Assembly (NCBI GenBank): GCA_900556535.1
Contig: USPI01000012.1
Span: forward strand, 1-15,726
Direction: 5' to 3'
DNA from: an uncultured Eubacteriales bacterium
GTDB lineage: Bacteria; Bacillota; Clostridia; Oscillospirales; Oscillospiraceae
Length of the DNA: 15,726 nt
A program made the translations under genes and the position numbers. Positions 1 to 5,236 of this stretch are shown piece after piece. The notes under the pieces were generated by a model. That model made no database searches. It was not told the origin of the DNA and saw only the letters and a program-made list of their open reading frames with translations. Every line of letters begins with the position of its first letter. The stretch's first letter is position 1.

Positions 1-1
1 C

Positions 2-73
2 GTGTTCTCGCAGGTAGTTGATCGTCTGCGCCATCTGCTTGAGGTTGCGGACTTTCGCTGTCGTTTTGTTCAT
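2..73 (-). pseudogene. Fragment resembling the C-terminal region of an integrative-element relaxase
   Basis: Read on the minus strand from an ATG at 73 to the window edge, this gives MNKTTAKVRNLKQMAQTINY followed by LREH. The core AKV-x-NLKQMAQT-hN is, from memory, a conserved segment in the coiled C-terminal part of relaxase/mobilisation proteins of Clostridia conjugative elements, which continues into a long Ala/Glu-rich helix region. Only about 24 codons are visible, so nothing can be said of a nuclease domain. The frame stays open upstream into the rluA-like sequence without meaningful similarity. The likeness therefore starts abruptly near 58-73, as expected at an insertion, recombination or assembly junction. 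The ATG may be fortuitous. The family call is recall from a short match and only moderately secure. Confidence 0.42.
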
Positions 74-75
74 GG

Positions 76-741
76 TGCCACAGTGCGGGGGCGTGGGATT
101 ATAACACTCTCATCGCAAATATTCAGGCGTATCTTGCGCAAAACGGACAGTGGGACCCCAAGGGCGAAAACTCCTTTGCACCGGCCCTGTGCAACCGCAT
201 CGACCGCAACACCGGCGGCATAGTCATCGCCGCCAAAAACGCCGAGGCGCTGAGAATATTAAACGACAAGATACGCGACAGGGAGATAGAAAAATACTAC
301 CTGTGCGCCGTTCAGGGCAGGCCGCGCATACCCCAAGGCCGGCTTGAAAACTATCTTTTCAAGGACGCCGCGAAAAATCAGGTCTACGTCAGAAACCGCC
401 CCGAGCCGGGAGCCAAGACCGCGATAACGGAGTATAGGCTCATTAGATCCGCGGGCGCGCTGTCGCTCATGGAGTGCCGTCTTCTCACCGGCAGGACGCA
501 TCAGATCCGCGCACAGATGGCGGCGGCGGGTATGCCGCTTCTGGGCGACGGCAAGTACGGCAGCGAGCGCTTCAACAAGAATTTCGGCGAAAAGGGACAG
601 GCGCTTTATTCGTATAAGCTGGAGTTTTCCTTCCCGACGGACGCGGGCATTCTGGAGTATCTGCGAGGCAAGGTGTTCACCGTCGAAAGCGTTGATTTTG
701 CGGAAAAATACTTTAACGTCACCTGTCTTGACGGTATTTGA
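76..741 (+). pseudogene. RluA-family 23S rRNA/tRNA pseudouridine synthase, 5'-truncated
   Basis: RluA-type enzymes isomerise specific uridines of rRNA or tRNA to pseudouridine. The + frame ending at the TGA of 739-741 holds the catalytic motif NRIDRNTGGIVIAAKN, with the catalytic Asp at codon 202-204 (family form HRLDxxTSG). Later family motifs also occur: KYYLCAVQG near 289-315 and LLTGRTHQIRAQM near 481-519. About 220 residues remain where intact relatives have about 280-320. The missing part is the N-terminal region with the usual DKPxG segment. Recognisable sequence starts near CHSAGAWDYNTLIA (from about 76). Upstream the frame meets stops at 19-21 and 40-42, and its only ATG (469) lies past the catalytic Asp. 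The gene therefore looks broken rather than shortened. The exact RluA subclass cannot be told. Confidence 0.78.
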
Positions 742-771
742 AAAAATGAAGTAAAAAATTCACGAAAGCTG

Positions 772-800
772 TTGACTTTGCGGGGTTTTTTATGTATATT
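772..800 (+). promoter_or_regulatory. Sigma-A-type promoter for the pot operon
   Basis: TTGACT (772-777) is followed after exactly 17 bases by TATATT (795-800), close to the TTGACA/TATAAT consensus. A start of transcription near 806-808 would give a leader of about 85 bases before potA. It is the only good promoter between the rluA-like gene and potA. Its predicted transcript begins just before the terminator-like hairpin at 813-852. Confidence 0.62.
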
Positions 801-812
801 GTTGAGCGATGC

Positions 813-852
813 AAAGGACAGTCCGGACGCAGTTTCGGAGCTGTCCTTTTTT
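813..852 (+). terminator. Intrinsic terminator-like hairpin in the potA leader
   Basis: AAAGGACAG (813-821) pairs with CTGTCCTTT (841-849). The stem is extended by TCCG (822-825) with CGGA (836-839), leaving one bulged G (840) and a loop of about 10 bases. It runs into a T-tract at 847-852. This is a classic Rho-independent terminator. It may simply end the rluA-like transcript, since it lies 72 bases past that stop. However, the good promoter at 772-800 places it inside the 5' leader of potA, so it could act as an attenuator. No clear competing antiterminator stem was found by eye. Confidence 0.7.
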
Positions 853-891
853 ATCGCCCAAAAAAATATTTATAGAAATGGGGGAGGATAA

Positions 892-2058
892 ATGTCCAAA
901 GAACTCATTCGCCTTGTGAATTGTCAAATGGCGTTTGACGACGAGATCGTTTTAGACGATATTAACCTGTATTTCAATGATAAGGAATTCCTCACGCTGT
1001 TGGGTCCCTCCGGCTGCGGCAAAACCACCACGCTCAGGATCATCGGCGGTTTTATCAAGCCCACCGGTGGCGACGTCATTTTTGACGGCGAGAGGATAAA
1101 TGATGTCCCGCCTCACAAGAGAAAGGTAAACACCGTGTTTCAGAAGTATGCGCTCTTCCCGCATCTGGACGTTTATGAAAACGTGGCCTTCGGTCTGCGT
1201 CTTTCGAAGCTGCCCGAGCAGGAGATCGACGAGCGCGTCACGGAGATGCTTGAGATCGTCAGTCTGAAGGGCTTTGAGAACCGCAAGGTCTCGCAGCTTT
1301 CCGGCGGTCAGCAGCAGCGTGTTGCCATTGCCAGAGCGCTTGTTAACAGACCCAAGGTGCTGCTTCTTGACGAGCCTCTCGGCGCGCTTGACCTGCGTCT
1401 GAGAAAAGATATGCAGAACGAGCTCAAGCGTATTCAGCAGGCGATGGGCATTACTTTTATATATGTAACCCATGACCAGGAGGAGGCGCTGTCCATGTCC
1501 GACACCGTCGTTGTCATGGATAAGGGCCGCATCCAGCAGATAGGCACGCCCGAGGATATTTACAACGAGCCGAAAAACGCCTTCGTCGCGGACTTCATAG
1601 GCGAAAGCAATATCCTTGACGGCGTCATGCTCGAGGACAGGCTCGTCAAATTCTTCGGCAGGAGATTTAAGTGCGTTGACTTCGGCTTTGAAAAAAACGA
1701 GCCGGTCGACGTCGTCATCCGTCCGGAGGATATCGACATCGTCGCGCCCGACGACGGTCACCTTTGCGGCACCGTCACCTCCGTCACCTTCAAGGGCGTA
1801 CACTATGACACCATAGTTGACTTCAAGGGCTTCAAATGGCTCATTCAGACCACGGATTTCTACGACGTAGGCTCATATATCGGCATTCGCCTTGAGCCGG
1901 AGGATATCCACATCATGCACAAGAGCGAGTACTCCGGTCAGTTCGGCGACTACAGCTCTTACTCCGCCGAATACGACGAGATGGACGACCCCGACCTCTA
2001 TCCGGACGACGCCGAAGAGAGCGAGGAGCCTGCGGAGGGCGGCGAAAATGAAGAATAA
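892..2058 (+). CDS. potA: Spermidine/putrescine ABC transporter ATP-binding protein PotA
   Basis: PotA hydrolyses ATP on the cytoplasmic face to drive polyamine import through PotB-PotC. The 388-residue protein has Walker [10 protein letters not shown] (38-46), Q-loop Gln84, signature LSGGQQQR (136-143), Walker B VLLLDEP (156-162) and switch His194. A C-terminal TOBE-like regulatory region at about 235-345 is typical of the MalK/PotA subfamily. The ATG at 892 follows a strong GGGGGAGG site (880-887). It is the first gene of a potABCD operon and its end overlaps potB by 11 bases. An oddity is a highly acidic tail (about 360-388, rich in Asp and Glu) beyond the usual family end. The pot assignment rests on the ATPase subfamily plus the PotD-like binding protein downstream. 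Putrescine versus spermidine preference cannot be judged. Confidence 0.93.
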   Translation: MSKELIRLVNCQMAFDDEIVLDDINLYFNDKEFLTLLGPSGCGKTTTLRIIGGFIKPTGGDVIFDGERINDVPPHKRKVNTVFQKYALFPHLDVYENVAFGLRLSKLPEQEIDERVTEMLEIVSLKGFENRKVSQLSGGQQQRVAIARALVNRPKVLLLDEPLGALDLRLRKDMQNELKRIQQAMGITFIYVTHDQEEALSMSDTVVVMDKGRIQQIGTPEDIYNEPKNAFVADFIGESNILDGVMLEDRLVKFFGRRFKCVDFGFEKNEPVDVVIRPEDIDIVAPDDGHLCGTVTSVTFKGVHYDTIVDFKGFKWLIQTTDFYDVGSYIGIRLEPEDIHIMHKSEYSGQFGDYSSYSAEYDEMDDPDLYPDDAEESEEPAEGGENEE

Positions 2059-2863
2059 CAAAGCCCTTGCCGCGCCCTATCTCGTGTGGATGGCGCTGTT
2101 CACGATAGTGCCGCTTGCAATAGTTGCGTACTATGCCTTCACGGACGCCGCCACGGGCGAGTTCACCCTTGCCAATATCGCAAACCTCGGCAATTATATG
2201 CCCATTCTCATAAAGAGCATCTGGCTTGCGCTCATATCCTCGCTCATTTGCATCATCATCGGTTACCCCGTTGCGTACTACATCGCAAACTGCGGGGAAA
2301 CGACGCAGAGATTTCTCTATATGCTCGTTATGCTGCCCATGTGCATAAGCTTTCTTCTGCGCACCCTCGCGTGGGTCGCGCTCACGGAGGATACCGGCAT
2401 TATAAATAACTTCGTTACGAGCCTCGGGCTTCAGCCCCTGCCGCTTATCCGCAATAACGGCGCGGTGGTGCTCGGCATGGTGTATAACTACCTGCCGTAT
2501 ATGATAATGCCGCTTTACACCGTCATCATGAAGATAGACCGCCGCCTCGTAGAGGCCGCGCAGGATCTCGGCTGCAACGGCGTTAACGTGTTCAGGCGCG
2601 TTATCCTGCCCCTGTCCGCGCCCGGCATAATCTCGGGCTTTACGATGGTGTTCGTCCCCGCCGTGTCAACGTTTTATATTTCCCAGAAGCTCGGCTCGTC
2701 CGGTACGACGCTCATCGGCGACGTTATCGAGAGCCAGTTCAAGACCGCTTATAACCCCAACCTCGGCGCAGCCATCAGCCTCATTCTGATGGTGATGATT
2801 TTCATCTGCATCGGAGTTATGAACCGCTTCGGCGATGAGGAAGAGGAGGTCTTGACGCTGTGA
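2048..2863 (+). CDS. potB: Spermidine/putrescine ABC transporter permease PotB
   Basis: A 271-residue integral membrane permease, normal for the family, forming half of the polyamine channel with PotC. Six hydrophobic segments are visible: about 10-31, 56-80, 88-112, 137-161, 189-212 and 240-260. The cytoplasmic EAA loop that docks on the ATPase is [20 protein letters not shown] (168-187). I chose the ATG at 2048, inside the end of potA (ATG at 2048-2050, potA stop at 2056-2058). Translation from there gives a start [15 protein letters not shown] typical of PotB, while farther-upstream in-frame starts add only sequence that shadows potA. The acidic end FGDEEEEVL is unusual but harmless. It is probably translationally coupled to potA. 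Confidence 0.92.
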   Translation: MKNNKALAAPYLVWMALFTIVPLAIVAYYAFTDAATGEFTLANIANLGNYMPILIKSIWLALISSLICIIIGYPVAYYIANCGETTQRFLYMLVMLPMCISFLLRTLAWVALTEDTGIINNFVTSLGLQPLPLIRNNGAVVLGMVYNYLPYMIMPLYTVIMKIDRRLVEAAQDLGCNGVNVFRRVILPLSAPGIISGFTMVFVPAVSTFYISQKLGSSGTTLIGDVIESQFKTAYNPNLGAAISLILMVMIFICIGVMNRFGDEEEEVLTL

Positions 2864-3696
2864 AAAGATTCAACAAGGTGTTCACTGTCATAGTCCTGCT
2901 GTTTCTCTATATCCCGATGATAGTTCTCGCCGTCGGCTCGTTTAACAGCGGCATGGACATCGCCGTGTTCAAGGGCTTTACGCTCAATAACTACGCAGAG
3001 CTTTTCCGCGACGGAGTGCTGCTCCCGCTGCTTCTCAACTCCGTCATCGTTGCGGTCTTGTCCTCGATATTTGCGACCATCCTCGGCACCGCCGCCGCCT
3101 TGGGCATCCATTCGATGGGGCCGCGGCTTCGCAGCTTCACGATGGGCGTCACGAATATCCCGCTGACAAACCCCGAGATAGTCACCGGCGTTTCGCTCGC
3201 GCTGCTGTTCGCGTTCGTCGGAACGGTGATGAAAATAAACAACATTCTCGGCTTTGCGACGCTGCTTATCGCGCATATCACCTTTAACCTGCCGTACGTC
3301 ATCCTCTCCGTCATGCCCAAGCTGCGCCAGATGGATCCCAACCTGCGTGAGGCGGCGATGGACCTCGGCTGCACGCCGTGGCAGGCGTTTTACAAGGTCG
3401 TTATCCATGAGATAACGCCGGGCATCGTTTCGGGCGCTCTCATGGCGTTCACGATGAGCCTTGACGATTTCGTCATCAGCTATTTCGTCTACGGCCCGCG
3501 CTTCGTGACGCTTCCGGTCGAAATTTATAACTACACCAAAAAGCCCCTCCAGCCGAAGATCTACGCACTGTTCACGCTGCTGTTTGCCGCGATACTCCTC
3601 GTGATGGTGCTCATGAATCTCCTGCAGGAGCGCGATGCAAAGCGAACCAAGGAAAACCGCAGGGCTTTCCGCCGCGGAAAGCAGGTGAGCGCATGA
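2860..3696 (+). CDS. potC: Spermidine/putrescine ABC transporter permease PotC
   Basis: The second permease subunit, 278 residues, with an N-terminal hydrophobic segment (about 8-27) and further segments near 55-82, 98-122, 129-152, 187-210 and 235-256. The EAA loop REAAMDLGCTPWQAFYKVVI is at 163-182. The conserved SLDDFVISYF (200-209) is characteristic of PotC-type permeases. The start is a GTG at 2860 that overlaps the potB stop (TGA 2861-2863). AGGAGG at 2844-2849 lies about 10 bases upstream, so coupling is likely. The basic C-terminus is typical for the cytoplasmic end. It works as a heterodimer with PotB. Confidence 0.92.
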   Translation: MKRFNKVFTVIVLLFLYIPMIVLAVGSFNSGMDIAVFKGFTLNNYAELFRDGVLLPLLLNSVIVAVLSSIFATILGTAAALGIHSMGPRLRSFTMGVTNIPLTNPEIVTGVSLALLFAFVGTVMKINNILGFATLLIAHITFNLPYVILSVMPKLRQMDPNLREAAMDLGCTPWQAFYKVVIHEITPGIVSGALMAFTMSLDDFVISYFVYGPRFVTLPVEIYNYTKKPLQPKIYALFTLLFAAILLVMVLMNLLQERDAKRTKENRRAFRRGKQVSA

Positions 3697-4880
3697 AAAA
3701 AGTGCTTTCTTTGCTGATGTGCGTGCTGGTTTTCGCAGGTATCCTGCCCGTGCGGGCGAATGCCGAGGAAGTGACCATAAACGTCTATAACTGGGGTCAG
3801 TATATCTCCGACGGCACGGACGGATATATTGATGTCAATAAGGCGTTCACCGAAAGAACCGGCATCAAGGTCAATTACATGACCTTCGACTCCAACGAAA
3901 CGATGTACACGAAGCTCAAGACCGGCGGCAGCAGCTACGATGTCATCATTCCCTCAGACTACATGGTAGCGCGCCTGATCGGCGAGGATATGCTCGAGGA
4001 GCTTGACTTTGCGAATATCCCCAACTACGCGCTCGTTGACGAGGCATATAAAAACACCTCCTACGACCCGGAGAACAAATACTCCGTGCCGTATACCTGG
4101 GGCACCGTCGGCATCATCTACAACAAAAAGTACGTTTCAGAGTCCGACCTCGGCTCGTGGGATCTGCTGTGGAACGATAAGTGTTCCGGCAAGATCCTCA
4201 TGTTCGATAACCCCCGCGACGCCTTTGCCATATCTCAGCTTCTGCTGGGCATCGACATAAACAGCGAGGATCAGGACGAGCTGCGCTCGGCAGCGTATAA
4301 GCTCATTGAGCAGAAGCCCCTCGTGCAGGGCTACGTCATGGATCAGATATTCAGCAAGATGGAGCGCGAGGAGGCGTGGATAGCGCCGTATTATGCCGGC
4401 GACTATCTCCTCATGCAGCAGGAAAACCCCGACCTCGGCTTCTATTTCCCCAAGGAGGGCTTCAACCTCTTCATTGACGCCATATGCATCCCCAAGGGCT
4501 GCCAGAACAAGGCCGCTGCCGAGGCGTATATAAACTTCCTGTGCGACCCCGAAATCTCGGGCGAAAACCTCGATTACCTCGGCTACTCCACGCCCATATC
4601 CGAGGCAAAGCAGTATATGGACCCCGAAACGGCGGAAAGCGAGATAGCCTATCCCACGAAGGAGACGCTCGCAAACGGCAAGGCGTTTATTAACCTCTCG
4701 GAGGAAACGAGCCGCTTCACCGATTCACTGTGGCTTCAGGTCAAGACGCAGGGCGGCGTTGATACCTACGCCATCGTGTGTATGTGCGCGGTCGTCGTGC
4801 TGCTTGCGGCGTATTTTGTCATTCATAACGTGCGCAAGAGAAAACGCATAGCAAACCGCTGCAAAAAGTGGAAAACTTAA
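3693..4880 (+). CDS. potD: Polyamine-binding protein PotD, with C-terminal membrane anchor
   Basis: The extracytoplasmic spermidine/putrescine receptor of the PotABC transporter, 395 residues. It has an N-terminal signal peptide with likely cleavage after ANA (22-24). The mature start VTINVYNWGQYI carries the family motif NWxxY (33-37). Other PotD features are IIPSDYMV (85-92), VPYTWGTVGIIYNK (132-145) and an aromatic residue in EEAWIAPYYAGD (Trp229). There is no lipobox Cys after the signal peptide. Instead the end carries a hydrophobic helix at about 358-377 followed by a very basic tail (RKRKR), suggesting anchorage by a C-terminal transmembrane segment. Family members are usually periplasmic or lipid-anchored. 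Its ATG overlaps the potC stop (ATGA), with no strong ribosome site of its own. Confidence 0.92.
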   Translation: MKKVLSLLMCVLVFAGILPVRANAEEVTINVYNWGQYISDGTDGYIDVNKAFTERTGIKVNYMTFDSNETMYTKLKTGGSSYDVIIPSDYMVARLIGEDMLEELDFANIPNYALVDEAYKNTSYDPENKYSVPYTWGTVGIIYNKKYVSESDLGSWDLLWNDKCSGKILMFDNPRDAFAISQLLLGIDINSEDQDELRSAAYKLIEQKPLVQGYVMDQIFSKMEREEAWIAPYYAGDYLLMQQENPDLGFYFPKEGFNLFIDAICIPKGCQNKAAAEAYINFLCDPEISGENLDYLGYSTPISEAKQYMDPETAESEIAYPTKETLANGKAFINLSEETSRFTDSLWLQVKTQGGVDTYAIVCMCAVVVLLAAYFVIHNVRKRKRIANRCKKWKT

Positions 4881-4888
4881 AATGAAAT

Positions 4889-4920
4889 AAGAAGCTCCCC
4901 TAATGGGGGAGCTTCTTGTT
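4889..4920 (+). terminator. Intrinsic terminator after potD
   Basis: AAGAAGCTCCCC (4889-4900) pairs perfectly with GGGGAGCTTCTT (4906-4917) around a 5-base loop. A weak T-rich tail (TTGTTGTG) follows. It sits 8 bases past the potD stop and separates the pot operon from the B12-riboswitch operon. The stem is nearly symmetrical with A-rich bases on the other side, so it could also work in reverse. Confidence 0.82.
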
Positions 4921-4947
4921 GTGTAACGGCGAAAAAGCTGATATAAT
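4919..4947 (+). promoter_or_regulatory. Promoter for the cobalamin-riboswitch operon
   Basis: A perfect TATAAT (4942-4947) lies 17 bases after TTGTGT (4919-4924), which matches the -35 consensus only in TTG. It is placed right for transcription to start near 4954, immediately at the first strand of the riboswitch P1 stem. The -35 overlaps the tail of the potD terminator, so the two operons are packed without spare sequence. Confidence 0.6.
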
Positions 4948-4954
4948 AAAATGA

Positions 4955-5127
4955 TTGGGTGCTCCGTTCGGTGCGGCAATGCCGCCGAACAAGGAATTTG
5001 GTGAAAATCCAAAGCAGTCCCGCTGCCGTAAACGGTGACGAGGGTGCAAAATGCCACTGTGAAAACGGGAAGGCGCGTCCGAGGATGAACCGTAAGCCGG
5101 AAGACTTGCCGAAGTGCGGGTACCCGA
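4955..5127 (+). promoter_or_regulatory. Cobalamin (adenosylcobalamin-type) riboswitch aptamer
   Basis: Conserved cobalamin-aptamer elements occur in order: GGAATTTGGTGAAAATCC (4993-5010); AGTCCCGCTGCCGTAA (about 5015-5030, matching the GGACCCGCCACTGT-type region); GCCACTGT (5053-5060); ACGGGAAGG (5065-5073); GAGGATGAACC (5081-5091); and the B12 box AAGCCGGAAGACTTGCC (5094-5110). TTGGGTGC (4955-4962) can pair with GTACCCGA (5120-5127), allowing two G-U pairs, and would close the aptamer as P1. Family knowledge says binding of a cobalamin turns downstream genes off. Downstream I see no terminator with a T-tract, so control is more likely translational. Minus-strand open frames over 4725-5182 are incidental. 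Confidence 0.93.
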
Positions 5128-5150
5128 AATAATTAACGGAGGTGAGATAT

Positions 5151-5192
5151 ATGCGCGAGGACGCATTGATGCTCAACATCACCTACGAGTAG
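5151..5192 (+). CDS. 13-codon leader ORF between riboswitch and first gene
   Basis: ATG at 5151 encodes MREDALMLNITYE, ending in TAG (5190-5192). It has a very strong ribosome site GGAGGTGA (5138-5145) five bases upstream, better than many genes here, and starts 24 bases after the P1 stem. AGGTGA (5140-5145) is complementary to TCACCT (5179-5184) inside the ORF, so its ribosome site could be hidden in a local hairpin. No known peptide family is recognised. It may be a translated leader that couples riboswitch state to the next gene, whose ribosome site lies 35 bases past the TAG. It may also be accidental. Real translation is unproven. Confidence 0.4.
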   Translation: MREDALMLNITYE

Positions 5193-5236
5193 TGAATTTA
5201 ACGATAACAAATTAAAAATACTATTTGGAGGTCAAT

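Noticed and set aside
2..223. A + frame of 73 codons at the left edge
   Set aside because: It runs across the relaxase/rluA junction in a frame different from the RluA motifs and shows no recognisable domain.
952..1803. A minus-strand open frame of 283 codons opposite potA
   Set aside because: It is antisense to ABC ATPase motifs and has no domain or ribosome site of its own.
4725..5182. Minus-strand open frames of about 90-110 codons over the end of potD and the riboswitch
   Set aside because: They cross a terminator, a promoter and a structured riboswitch, and encode nothing recognisable.
5225..5236. TTG at 5225 as start of the SLH-propeller protein
   Set aside because: It lies before, and partly within, the GGAGG site. 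The ATG at 5237 has correct spacing and begins a normal signal peptide.
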